Source of the DNA: Bremia lactucae
Taxonomy: Eukaryota > Oomycota > Peronosporomycetes > Peronosporales > Peronosporaceae
Direction: 5' to 3'
DNA: 45,940 bases
NCBI RefSeq assembly: GCF_004359215.1
Contig: NW_027152031.1
Span: forward strand, 4,844-50,783
Notes under the pieces: generated by a model
The model's database searches: none
What the model saw: the letters and a program-made list of their open reading frames with translations, nothing else
Told to the model about the DNA's origin: nothing
Part shown: in pieces, positions 28,764 to 39,014 of the stretch
Numbering within the stretch: position 1 is the stretch's first letter
Layout: the number at the start of each line of letters is the position of its first letter
Translations under genes and position numbers: made by a program

Positions 28764-28972
28764 TAAGCCACACAGCTTCTTGAGTGGCTTCTGATAGCGC
28801 CATATACTCCGCTTCTGTAGAAGATAGTGTAACCGTCCGTTAATTCTTGCTGCGCCAGCTGATGCAGCCACCGTTAAGCACAAAACGTACCCGCTGGTAC
28901 TAGATAACCACAAATATTATAGCCGACTTGTTGCGCTTGACGTAAACACAGTGATCCATTTCACACTTGTCT
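28764..28972 (-). pseudogene. Copia RT-RNase H fragment captured in A2 integrase
   Basis: On the minus strand it reads [20 protein letters not shown] (Copia RT) and then, with the catalytic YVDD region deleted, STSGYVLCLTVAASAG and a shifted EAEYMAL...EAVWLKAL stretch (Copia RNase H). Both ends abut integrase linker sequence of the Gypsy element (TTTAAGGGAGGGTAGAC before, CTCGCACGAGCAAAACC after). No LTR and no target duplication are visible. Confidence 0.75.
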
Positions 28973-29742
28973 ACCCTCCCTTAAACTAGAGGATCCCTTT
29001 AATTGGGTAGGCATGCGTAGATGGCGTAAGCTGTTCTCGAAGAACGGTGCATGCGCCTACAATGCATACACCGAACTTTTGATGGCGAATTCGACCATCG
29101 GAAGACTCGCTCTAATTCGGATACGATTGAACGAAACCTTAAAGCATCTCTTCGAGGACACGATTTACGCGTTCCATCTGACCATCTGTCTCTGGATGAT
29201 CAGAAGTTGACATAGTCAGCCGTGTTTCGAGAGATCGGATCACGGATTGCCAAAACTCCACCGTAAACCGTGGATCTGTATCGGGCACCAGTTCATGGGT
29301 AAACCGTGGAGTTTGGGTACCGTGTCGATAAAGCCACGGGTACAGCCCGGAGCCGTGATCCACACTGGTACTGCAGCAAGATGTACCATCTTGCTGAATC
29401 TATCTACAAAAACAAGGATTCCATTGTTTTTGTGATCGTCTTCGGAAAATTGTAGACGAAGTCCATAGATACGGACTGCCAACATTGTGCCGGAAATGGT
29501 AGAGGTTGGAAAGGTGCACGGGATGAAGGGCTAGGCTTCACCCGTTGACATACCTCGCAAGCACGAATGTACTTGCGCACGAACTGATACTGGCGGGGCC
29601 AGCAAAAGTCGCGACGCACTGTAAGATAAGTTTTTTTCACGTCCACGATGCCCACTTGTTGGTGCATCGTGACACTCGTGAATAATGCGCAAGCGCAAGT
29701 CATTGTGTGTTGGGACGACGACACGTGGAGTGTCGCCGGCAA
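28973..29742 (-). pseudogene. Ty3/Gypsy integrase HHCC and core, element A2
   Basis: On the minus strand: a His-Asp-Ala and QVGIVDVKKTYLTV remnant of the first module, then IRACEVCQRVKPSPSS (about 29575-29525), QSVSMDFVYNF (first Asp, about 29475-29445) and GILVFVDRFSKMVHLAAVPV. The second Asp lies in PDTDPRFTVEFW (about 29290-29255) and the Glu in TDGQMERVNRVLEEM (about 29185-29145). All three acidic residues are present but in different frames. A small duplication (CTTGGTTTACC-type) lies near 29270-29310. Confidence 0.85.
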
Positions 29743-30450
29743 CGGCTGTGTAGTAAGTAAGTCGTTGCGTGTTGTGTATCGATCGGATGACGATTGATAT
29801 AAAGCCGGTAAATCTTTAAAATATTAGATGGATTTATCAGATGATCCATAAAACGCAGAAGGTCTTTATCTTCTGTGTAGGCGTTATTTATGTCATCAAA
29901 CAAAGTTGATGACGGAACATTTGTAATGAGTGTTGTAACAGTGAGAATAATGTTACTGTTGGAGTGCGCAGCCGGCTCGAAATCGGGTCGGCGTGATAAC
30001 GCATCAGCGACGACATTAAGTCGTCCTGGTTTATATTCCACGGAGAAATTATACTCCGCGAAGAAGAATAGCCACCTCGCCATTCTTTTCGAGAGGTGTG
30101 GGCTGTTTACGGCCGTGCGTAATGACGCATGGACCGTATATACGATGAGCGGTCTATCGCCGAGAAGATAGACCCGAAATTCAGCCAGTGCATATTTCAT
30201 GGCAAGGATTTCCTAGTCATGCACTGGGTGATTGCGTTCAGCTGGTTGCAGCTGACGCAATTGGTAACAGACGACGCGCTCCGCGCCGTCTGTATCGTAT
30301 TGCATTAACGCACAGCCGATTGCAAAATCGCTGGCGTCACATACCATCTGTTTTGATCTGCAATCGCCAACATGAGCGATTGCATCAAGCTTTGCTTGGT
30401 ATTTCAAAAGAGCGCTGCCAATCAGCGTTTCGTAACCATCTCTAGTCTTT
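29743..30450 (-). pseudogene. Ty3/Gypsy RNase H, element A2
   Basis: On the minus strand: CDASDFAIGCALMQYDTDGA (about 30345-30285), RVVCYQLRQLQPAERNHPVH, AEFRVYLLGDRPLIVYTVHA, MARWLFFFAEYNFSVEYKPG and RLNVVADALSRRPDFEPAAH (about 30015-29955), then the linker to integrase. Two open stretches (30407-30213, 30200-29700) are separated by a stop. It is close to A1. Confidence 0.85.
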
Positions 30451-31560
30451 TTTCAAGAAACGAGAGAGATGAACTGTCATCTCGGCATAATTGCGTGAGT
30501 ACTTGTGCAAGAACGCCGCTAGCCCAAGGAACTTTCTAAGTTTCTTGACATCGACTAAAACTGGCCGGTCGGTGATTGCCTTGATCTATTCGGGATCAGG
30601 GCGCACGCCGTGTCTACCGACGATGCACCCAAGAAGAGGTACTACGCTTGCAGAGAATATACACTTCTTAAATTTTGCGTACAACTTATGCTTTCGCATA
30701 AATGTAAGAACCTGACGAACGTGAGTTTTATGAACTTCCGAGTCCGTCTTCCCGTCCATGGCCCGGCTATGGATGAATACATCGTCAAAATAACTTGGTG
30801 CGAATTCTCGCACCGGTCTCAACAAATTTGTTACGCATCTGTTGAATGTTGCTTGGGTGTTACTAAGCCCCTGTGGCATTTCTGGCCATTCCCAGAGCAT
30901 CCCGCTGGGAGTGCTCACTGGATGTCCCGTTCACGCATAAGGATCTGATAAAATCCATCCATTAGATCCATAGACGAAAAAAATCGTACTCTAAGACATA
31001 CCATCTATGATTACGTCTTTTCTAGGTATCGGCGTTTGAGCCGGTACCGTTGCAGCATTCAGCTTATTGAATGCGCCACCCTCCTGTGGCCTTTCGCACA
31101 CAGAAGGTCGGAGAGCTATTAGGGAGGTTGACCCCCTTACATGGCCTGCTTTTAATCGATCGATAAAGAATTTATCAATCGCAAGTACTTGTTCACGAAG
31201 CAGTTGCCACTGCTTCATGACATAGTATTTCGAGCCCGGTTTGAGCTCTATCTCATGTCGAGTGCCTTTATCCTTAGGCAACTCGTATGGAACTGATTCA
31301 AAGAATACATCCCTGAATTCCATCAAATCTTTGTAGAAGGAGTTGTCTTAATTGACTCCCAGGATTGAGTAGTATATCTCTCAATCCGAGTCTTCACATC
31401 GAGGACACTTTCGTCCATCGATGAGCTGCTGAGAACCCGTTTGTTCTCTGCAAAAATTACCGCTGACCGTATATCGGCTACGTATTCGTCCTCTGTGGCG
31501 ACTACGCAGATCTGCTTGATTCTACCACTACGTAGATCTCTCAAGAACCGTTAAGGTTGT
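30451..31560 (-). pseudogene. Ty3/Gypsy linker and reverse transcriptase, element A2
   Basis: On the minus strand: a linker RDLRSGRIKQICVVATEDEY and SSSSMDESVLDVKTRIERYT (31544-31330), then RT MMEFRDVFFESVPYELPKDK and LAIDKFFIDRLKAGHVRGS (31326-31100). After a gap with stops come MPQGLSNTQATFNRCVTNLL and FAPSYFDDVFIHSRAMDGKT (30850-30760, YFDD intact), and KHKLYAKFKKCIFSASVVPL. The catalytic half is one open frame of 110 codons; the whole is disabled. Confidence 0.85.
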
Positions 31561-31571
31561 AAGGTTGGTAA

Positions 31572-31694
31572 TTGAGTTATCTCCGAAGTTAACTTCGGAG
31601 GCGCATACAGATAAAGAGTATAAGCGCCTACTCTTGATCCGTCATTGACCAAGACATTCAATGTCTCGGTTTCTTCCTGGGATATATCCACAGG
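31572..31694 (-). repeat. Gypsy linker segment flanking captured Copia, copy 1
   Basis: Contains CTCCGAAGTTAACTTCGGAG, AAGCGCCTACTCTTGATCCG and AAGACATTCAATGTCTC. It pairs with 32437-32561 in direct orientation at roughly 80-85% by eye. In A3 the homologous segment (17940-18075) occurs once. Confidence 0.75.
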
Positions 31695-32436
31695 CTGCAC
31701 GCAAGAATTATAATGTCGACGTAGATCACCACAAATATCATGGCCATTTCATCGCGCTTGACATACACGCAATGGTCCATTTCGCACTTGGTAAATCCAG
31801 TCTTGCACATGAACTCGTCAATTGTTTGGTTCCACATTCGGGGAGACTGCTTAAGGCCGTAGAGTGCACGCTTGAGCATGCACACATGATCCGGGTACTT
31901 GGAACTGATAAAACCTTCAGGCTGGTTCATGTAAATTTCTTTATCCAGCAGACCATTAAGAAACGCTGTCTTGACCTCCACTTGGTGTAGAACTAGACCA
32001 TGCTGAGCCGCTATACTCAGAATAGTCCGAATTGATGTGAACTTGGCCACAGGGGCGAATTTCTCTTCAAAGTCCACTCCGTACTTCTGCAGAAAACCGT
32101 TTGCAACGAGGCGTGCTCAATGAATCCTTCAGCACTTTCTTCCTTGAACACCCACTTGCTGCTTATCGCTTTTGGGCCGCGTGGCAGGACCACAAGCTCC
32201 CATGTCTCATTCTTGGTCAGCGATTCAAATTCAGATGCGCACGCTTCTTTCCACTTGCTGTCGTCGCTGGATTCCATAGCTGACATCTATGATGTCGGCA
32301 CTTCTCTTACTGAATCCACAGCTTACGCATTGTCTTTTTCTTCTTCCTTGATCGACGTAAGCAGAGCTGACATGTCTTCAAGAGGCATCTGTTGACCTTG
32401 GGCTGGCGTTGCTTGGGTTTTGGGGCTGGTAAGTGA
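31695..32436 (-). pseudogene. Copia reverse transcriptase fragment captured between gag-PR linker and RT of A2
   Basis: On the minus strand: KWKEACASEFESLTKNETWE, LPRGPKAISSKWVFKEES (about 32250-32140), a shift, [54 protein letters not shown] and [17 protein letters not shown]. The catalytic motif reads [13 protein letters not shown] (about 31735-31698), so one Asp of YVDD is lost in frame. It is a different Copia family from F, G and H. There are no LTRs. Both sides are Gypsy linker, with a duplicated ~125-bp Gypsy segment. Confidence 0.8.
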
Positions 32437-32561
32437 CTTATCTTTGAAGTTAACTCCGGAGGCGCAGACACATCAAGAGTATAAGCGCCTACTCTTGATC
32501 CGTAATTAACCAAGACATTCAATGTCTCTGCTTCTTCCGGGGATTTTTTCACGGGCTGCCG
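32437..32561 (-). repeat. Gypsy linker segment flanking captured Copia, copy 2
   Basis: Contains TTGAAGTTAACTCCGGAG, AAGCGCCTACTCTTGATCCG and AAGACATTCAATGTCTC. On the minus strand it encodes [20 protein letters not shown]. Partner of 31572-31694. Confidence 0.75.
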
Positions 32562-33345
32562 AGGGATTAATCCCTCGGGATGCTGAAGTCTAGTCACTTC
32601 AGCATTTCAGATTTGAGGATATTTCTCCTTAAGTACGTGGGGACTTATTCCCTTAACGTCTTTCCGACTGTGATTGCGCTATCACAGTCGGGTCCTCTAC
32701 GGTCGACTCTCCACTCGACCTAGGATCATCGTGTTGTCCCTTTTGGACAACCGGTATCTTCCTTGAATGTCGCCCGCTAGGCGTACATTCATGTCTCAAT
32801 ACACTCGACTTATTCGAGTAGTGGATCTTCGGCGCTGTGCATTCGCAGAGTCGCTGGTAGCTGACTCCACAGTGTAATTAGTAATCACATTGTGATCTTG
32901 TGCAGTCGTACTAACGACCGCACCACAAATGCGGCCATCGCACTCATTCGTAGTACATCCACACTCTTGTGGACGCTCCATGACGTTCATCAGATGGCCA
33001 TCTGAACAACAAGTGGCAGACATCGTTACGGATCGATGCTGCCAGCTGATTCTTGGCTCATATTTTCTGAGACAACGTAAACCTAGAATGACATCAAATT
33101 CTTCATCCAAATTCAGTACAATGAAATCATCATCATACTGTAAATCTTTTAACGTGTAGTGAAATCTCAGTACGCGTTCCTATTATCGGTGTGCCTGTCC
33201 CTAACCGCACCGTCATCCTCGTTGGAGGGATGTCGCGCTCAACATATTTGAACCTACGACCCTCTAGCGACTGGCGACGAATAAAGCTATTCGACGCCCC
33301 ACAGTCCACTAGGGCACTAAATGACAAATCATTTGTCACTTTTTA
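32562..33345 (-). pseudogene. Ty3/Gypsy aspartic protease, element A2
   Basis: On the minus strand: MTNDLSFSALVDCGASNSFI (33339-33280; the Asp-Cys-Gly-Ala active site, as in A3), RRQSLEGRRFKYVERDIPPT and TRMTVRLGTGTPI. A shift follows, then MDEEFDVILGLRCLRKYEPR (33110-33050, the flap/DVILG region) and a Cys-rich tail (about 33000-32900). The gag that should precede it is absent. At 33345 the sequence joins the RNase H of another copy. Confidence 0.75.
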
Positions 33346-33745
33346 CTTCAAGGTGATGGAGGATACGATGCACAGTCTATCTCCGAGGAGATAGACCCTA
33401 AATTTAGCCAGTGCATATTTCATGGCAAGGAGATCCTTGTCATGCACTGGGTAATTGCGTTCAGCTAGTTGCAGCTGACGCGATTGGTAACAGACGACGC
33501 GCTCCGCGCCGTCTGTATCGTATTGCATTAACGCACAGCCGATTGCAAAATCGCTGGCGTCACAGAGCACATGGAATGGTCTGTCTTGATCTGCAATCGC
33601 CAAGATGGGTGACTGCATCAAGCTTTGCTTGATGCCCTCAAAGGAACGCTGACAATCAGCGTCCCATAACCATTTCTCGTTTTCTTCAAGAGACAATGGA
33701 GATGAACTGTCATCTCGGCTAATTGCGTGAGTACTTGTGCAAGTA
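33346..33745 (-). pseudogene. Ty3/Gypsy RNase H of a second A-type pol, joined to A2 protease
   Basis: On the minus strand it is open for about 115 codons: NEKWLWDADCQRSFEGIKQS, LMQSPILAIADQDRPFHVLC, DASDFAIGCALMQYDTDGAE and LLAMKYALAKFRVYLLGDR. It then leaves RNase H at about 33345 and runs straight into the A2 protease. This is the best-kept RNase H N-terminal half in the window. Confidence 0.85.
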
Positions 33746-34203
33746 TGCCGCTAGCCCAAGGAACTTTCTAAGTCCCTTGACATCGACTACAACTGGCCAG
33801 TCAGTAATTGCCTTTTTCTTTCCAGGATCAGGGCGTACACCTTGTTACCGACGATGCACCGCTTGCAGCGAATATACACCTCTTGAGGTTTGCGTACATC
33901 TTGTGCTTTCGGATAAGTGTAAGAACCTGGTGAATGTGAGTTTTATGAACTTCCACGTCCGTCTTTCCGTCCACACCCCGGCTATGGACAAATACATCGT
34001 CATGTAACTCGGTGCGATTTCTCGCACCCGTCTCAACAGATTCGTTACGCATCTGTTGAATGTTGCTTGGGCGTTACTAAGCCCATGTGGCATTTCGAGC
34101 CATTTCCAGAGCATCCCACTGGGAGTGCTCACAGCTGTGTACGGGATGTTCCGCTCACGCGTAAGGATCTGATATAATCCATCCATCCGAACCATAGACG
34201 GAA
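33746..34203 (-). pseudogene. Ty3/Gypsy RT fragment of the second A-type pol
   Basis: On the minus strand: MVRMDGLYQILTRERNIPYT, MLWKWLEMPHGLSNAQATFN and RCVTNLLRRVREIAPSY. The YFDD motif is destroyed by base loss (about 34000); DDVFVHSRG can still be read in the next frame. KHKMYANLKRCIFAASGA and a thumb remnant follow. Its 5' side is cut exactly at the LTR start of element E (34206). Confidence 0.8.
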
Positions 34204-34205
34204 GA

Positions 34206-34626
34206 TGTAACGGGGTGTATCGTTACAAGAAATTAACACTAAATGTTGTTAATTAATATATTATCTAAAAAATAGATAATACTTGAAGAATATTACTTTA
34301 CTTAGTAATATTCGGAAAGCTTATCTATTGGTAGATAAAAGTTATTATATCTTCTTGCTCCGTGATCCAGTCAGCGCTGGACGCACGCAAAGAGAGAGAC
34401 AGATAAGACTTTCTTACATGTTTCGTGTTAGTTTATAATTAAGTTAGTATTTAATAGATGGAAACAGAAGAACTAAATACAGTTTACTTCTAACCCTCTT
34501 TAAAGCAAGTGTTTTAAAGAGAGTGTTTCTCTACACGTACTAGTGTACGTGAAGTGACGTGAAACACCACTCGCACTAAAGCAATGCGAAGTGGACTTGT
34601 ACTGAAGCCGGCAGTGCCCTGTTACA
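34206..34626 (+). repeat. LTR type A, 5' LTR of element E
   Basis: Complete, 421 bp, from TGTAACGGGGTGTATCG to GCAGTGCCCTGTTACA. All family landmarks are in order. The primer site that should follow (CCTGGTAGCACTTTGTAG) is decayed to CCTTTCGCACTTTCTTG. Confidence 0.9.
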
Positions 34627-34676
34627 CCTTTCGCACTTTCTTGTCCGTCCAAGGACCACACTCTTTCATCTAACAT

Positions 34677-35767
34677 GGACATGTTAGATGATGGAAATAC
34701 GCACCCCGTTTGGCGCGATAACTACTTCTTTCTAATGACATAGGAAGAAGCGCGATCGAATCAATGAGTTCGACCGTACGGAATGATGCCATCCTGACCA
34801 TGCTGTTCGGTTTGGACAGAGATGCCCTCCATTCAGCCATCGCCAAGTTCATACAACATGAACTTGACGAGGCGAAGGAGAAAGCAGCCTTGATTAATCA
34901 GCAAAGCTCTCAACAGGCAGAACTGTTGAGGTTGCAGCAGGTACAGATGGGAAGATGCACACGGGTCGTCCCGAAACCTTAAAGATAGACATCCCTAAGT
35001 TAAGGGGAGTCGAAGAAGACTTTCTCTTAAGATGGTTTGTCGAGTTGGACGATGCCATAAGGGCTCGTCACATTGTCGATGAGCAAATGCAAGTCGCATT
35101 TATTCCGTCAAACTTGGCAGGTCGTGCCAAAACTAGGGCACTAGGTCTTAAGTTGCGCGACCCATTTGTCTTTGGTTCTTTTAAGGCCCGGCTCAAACAG
35201 ACGTCTGAACGGCCTAGGACTGAGTTCAGAGCTCAGTCACAGTTTCTGAAACTCAATCAAGGCAAGCGTAATGCTCACGCTAATGCCCAGCACATACGAC
35301 TCTTACCGAGTTGTATCACAAACAACCCAGTTCATGAACACACATTGATTACGGTGTTCATGCAAGATCTTACGGATGGTCCCGTAAATACCCACCTGTT
35401 CCGCTTGAAACTGGATAGCCTGAAAAAGCAACATCCGTTGCGGAAGAGGAGGACTTTAGCTTGGACAGGCTCAAGCTAATTCGTTATCGTGTCGTCCTCC
35501 AAGACGACATGAGCTTGGACGTCCAGAACCTATGGACCATTCCAATGTCGAAAGCGAGAGACCTCGCTTTTGAACAATAAGCGATTGCAGAAATGCAATT
35601 GCTGTCAAAAGTTAGGATGCCCTCATGACTGTAGTGCCCCACGCCCAGTACCGAGAGGTACTGAACGTAATTATGGACCGAATGCCAAAAAGGGCAACGT
35701 TCGCGGGTCCGACGTTGTCGCGGAATCGCAACAACGAGGCGGACCACCAAAACAAAGGTCGGGGTAA
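34677..35767 (+). pseudogene. Ty3/Gypsy gag, element E
   Basis: It starts at ATG 34677 (MDMLDDGNTHPVWRDNYFF), a stop comes at 34740, then MSSTVRNDAILTMLFGLDRD and FIQHELDEAKEKAALINQQS (34764-34900), a Gln-rich coiled part. After a shift RPETLKIDIPKLRGVEEDFL, LRWFVELDDAIRARHIVDEQ, NLAGRAKTRALGLKLRDPFV and ITVFMQDLTDGPVNTHLFRL form the capsid (34961-35420). After another shift the nucleocapsid reads CNCCQKLGCPHDC (about 35595-35633), where the knuckle His is replaced. This is the most complete gag in the window. Confidence 0.85.
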
Positions 35768-36120
35768 GTAGGGACGCAACGCCCTACTGATCCAGCAACC
35801 TCAAGAGAATTTGCACTATCTTGGCAAAAGTTGCTCCAGACACACAGTCATTGTGTGTCGCTGCACCTGGCGATGAGGTATCTGCATCACCGTACAATAA
35901 AGGTATCAACAGCTTCAGGCAAGCTCGCAAAACTTGTCAAGAATTAGGCTTACCTCACGGACCATAATCTTAAAGACAACAGGAAATTCTACGCAGGTGA
36001 AGACGCTTTACAAAACGTTTTAGTGTGCATCGTGGCTGAAGGTCGCGAGCAAATACACTATGAGATGCTTACGTGTCTGAAAGCCATCAGATAGTACAAC
36101 AAGAATTTGCTCACAATCAA
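35768..36120 (+). other. Degenerate gag-end/linker sequence
   Basis: It opens with the gag-end block (ACTGATCCAGCAACCTCAAGAGAATTTGC in two parts) and a CCAGACACACAGTCATTGTG stretch also present at 16745-16770. The rest shows only short frames (an INSFRQARKTCQELGLPHG stretch near 35905-35965) that I cannot assign. Protease and RT are missing between here and the RNase H end. Confidence 0.5.
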
Positions 36121-37690
36121 TTGCGGGCATATACGGACCATGCGTCATTATGCACGGCCGTAAACAGCCCACACATCTCGCAAAGAATGGCGATGTGGCT
36201 ATCCTTCTTCGCGGTGCATAATTTCTCCATGAAATATTAACCAGGTCTATTTAATGTCGTCGCTGATGCATTGTCACGCCGGCCCGATTTCGAGCCGGCT
36301 GCGCATTCCAACAGTGAAAATAATTCCAACACTCGTTACGAGTGTTCCGTCGTCAACTTTGTTTGATGACATAAAGAAGCCTACACAGAAAATAAAGAAA
36401 GACTTCTACGTTTGATGGAAAATCTGATGAATCCATCCAATAAATCTTTTAAAAAATTACCGGCTTTATATCGATAGTCATCCGATCGATATACAACACG
36501 CAACGGCTTACTGTACTACATAGCCGTTGCCGGCGACACTCCACGTGTCGTCGTCCTAACTCACAATGGATTTGCTTTTGCGCATCATGTAAAAGCGTCA
36601 CGATGCACTAATAAGTGGGCATCGTGGACGTGAGAAAACTTATCTGACCGTACGTCGCGACTTTACTGGCCCCGTCAGAATCAGTTCGTGCACAAGTACA
36701 TTCGTTCTTGCGAGGTGTGTCAACGGGAGAAGCCTAGCCCTTCATCACGTGCACTTCTTCAACCTCTACCACCTCCAGCAGAATGTTGGCAGTCCGTATC
36801 TGTGGACTTCGTCTTCGGATTTTTTTAAGACGATCACAAAAACAATGGAATCCTTGTTTTTGTAGACAGATTCAGCAAGATGGTGCATCTTGCTGCAGTA
36901 TCAGAGTCAATCACGGCTCCGGGCTGTGCCCCTGTCATTATCGACAGGGCATTCAGACCCCCATGGTTCACGGCGGAGTTTTGGTTTTGGCACTCTGGGT
37001 TCCGATCTCTCAGAACACGGCTGACTATGTCAATTTCTGATCATCCGGAGACAGATGGTCAGACGGGACGCGTCAACCGCGTCCTCGAAAAAATATATCG
37101 AGGTTACGTCCAATCGTATCCGGATTGGAGCAAGTTTTTACTGATGGTCGAATTCTCCATCAACAATTCGGTGCATGCGTCTACAACACATACATCGTTC
37201 TTCGTGAATGACTAACGCCATCCACGCATACCCACCCAATAAGAGGAATGCTCTAGGTTTTTTTGGGGGGGGGACTCGCACGAGCAAAACCAGCTCTCGA
37301 TCATTCTAATCACCCGTCGAAATTAACGACGACGCGAATGATGTCGATGTCGAAGCAATCGACATCGGAAGAGAGAAACTCAGCAATAGTGATGACACTA
37401 TCGTTCCAAAATAATAAAAATAGTACCATCAAGGAATTTTTCGCGGAAAAAGAGAAATATCTCATGGCAGTGAGCACAAAGCGCACTGTAAAATACAAGA
37501 CAAATGAGTCAGCACAGGATTTCTGCTGGCCCGAGAATCAGAAGTCCGTTTTGTACAGGATTCCATCGCTAACGTAGTGAACCGGTAGAAACGGAGCGCA
37601 GACAAACATGGAAGAGCAAAAAATTTTCTCATTTAAAATGAATGACCTAATGACCTACTACTCTCTACGGTAAACTTACCGAAGCGTGTA
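36121..37690 (+). pseudogene. Ty3/Gypsy RNase H end and integrase, element E
   Basis: It enters at YTDHASLCTAVNSPH (about 36130-36175) and VVADALSRRPDFEPAAHSNS (about 36255-36315). The HHCC module is decayed (RGREKTYLTVR, CEVCQREK). The core has SVSVDFVFGF (about 36797-36826, Asp kept) and GILVFVDRFSKMVHLAAVS. The segment with the second Asp is deleted (RPPWFTAEFW), and the Glu is changed (TDGQTGRVNR, about 37060). A TTTTTTGGGGGGGGG run lies at 37258-37272. A GPY/F scrap reads to about 37690, where type B sequence begins. Confidence 0.8.
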
Positions 37691-38480
37691 GTCACTAATG
37701 TGGGTAGAGACGGCGAGCTGACAGGAAGTCAAGCGTCGCATGAACCGACACAGTGCCTAGAGCCTGGTGCGGTTGGAAGGGGTGCGTTAGACAGGAGAGA
37801 AACGGCACCCGCTTCCCAGTCAAAGGTCGTGGTGACTCGAAGAACGAGTACCCGACAGATTAGGACGATGCAAGGCACACAATAATCTAAACACGACGAC
37901 TATACCGGCGCAAACGCCAATCCCGCGGAGAGATGCTTTTTTGTTGAACTCGATGGGAAAGTCAACAATCTTTTCCGCGTTGGTTTCAAAGGATGGCTAC
38001 TATCAGGTACTCATGAGAGAGTTCGATGTGGACGAAACAGCTGTAAGCACCCCAAGCGGTATGCTTTAGGAGGGCTTGTGATGCCCCAAGGTTTGAAAAT
38101 GCACCAGCGACATTCAACCGAGTGGTGGATCGCGTGATGCGTCAGCATCGTGCCTACGCGCCCCATTACATTGACAATATATTCGTGTGTAGTAGGGCCG
38201 AGGACGGGCTGAGCGTAATAGAGTCGCAAAAGCGTCATTTAGACGCTATGTTGCAGACTCTGAAGGATGCCCAATTGTGCGTCAACTTGCAAAAGTGCGT
38301 CATAGGGGTCCCCTGGATACCTGTGCTGGGCTGCACCGTAGATACACATGGTGTACGAGCAGAACCAGACACGGTAAAATCGGTAAAGGAATGGCCAATC
38401 CCACGGCATGTGAAGGACTTACGCCTATTCCTAGGGCTCGCTAATTACTTGCATAACTATAGCAAGCAATTATGCTGAGC
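37691..38480 (+). pseudogene. Ty3/Gypsy type B linker and reverse transcriptase, element B2
   Basis: A linker frame (37700-37885) ends ...TRQIRTMQGTQ, then RT pieces: a GYYQVLMREFDVDETAVSTP-like stretch (about 37990-38055) and, after shifts, APATFNRVVDRVMRQHRAYA. The catalytic motif is changed to HYIDNIFVCSRAED (about 38162-38203; YFDD to YIDN). The frame continues LCVNLQKCVIGVPWIPVLGC and ARPRHVKDLRLFLGLANYL-like sequence to a stop at 38476. The SINE target region (near 38065) is uninterrupted here. Confidence 0.85.
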
Positions 38481-39014
38481 AAACTAAACCGTTACCTGAC
38501 ATCCTTGAAAAGGACGCAAAAATGGGTTTGGTTAAAAGAACAAGATGATGGGTTCACATCAGTGAAGAATCTCTTATTAAGGCACCAGTTCGGCATTTCT
38601 AGACGCGAATAAGCCCTTTAGCGTCGTCTGCGATGCAAGTAATTTTGCAATCAGCAGCGCGCTCATGCAGAAGGATGACGACGGCGTTAAGCGCGTCATC
38701 TCTTATCAGTCCCGGCTTCTAAAAGCCGCGGGCTGAATTACCCTGTGCATGACAAGGGGCTACTTCAATTAAGTACGCTCTTGTAAAGTTTTGCGTGCAC
38801 CCAATGGACACCGATCCATTTGTGGTTTATACGGATCACACATCACTGCGGACCACAATAAAGTCACCGCACCTCTAATCTAGAATGGCAAGATGGCTTA
38901 CATTCTTCTCTGAATTTAATTCCAAAGTTGAATACAAGCCGGGCAAGTCGAATGTCTTGGCTGACGCTTTATCGCGCAGATCAGACTTCGAGGTAAGACA
39001 CCAGGAAGTGTCTA
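38481..39014 (+). pseudogene. Ty3/Gypsy type B RNase H, element B2
   Basis: Shifted pieces read SVVCDASNFAISSALMQKDD (about 38620-38680), KRVISYQSRLLKAAG, PFVVYTDHTSLRTT (about 38815-38855) and MARWLTFFSEFNSKVEYKPG, then KSNVLADALSRRSDFEVRHQ (38885-39006). The last part is open for 73 codons. Confidence 0.85.

Noticed and set aside
33346..33696. Domesticated host RNase H-like gene
   Set aside because: It is open for 115 codons but fused to other retrotransposon parts on both sides, and near-identical text occurs in A1 and A2.
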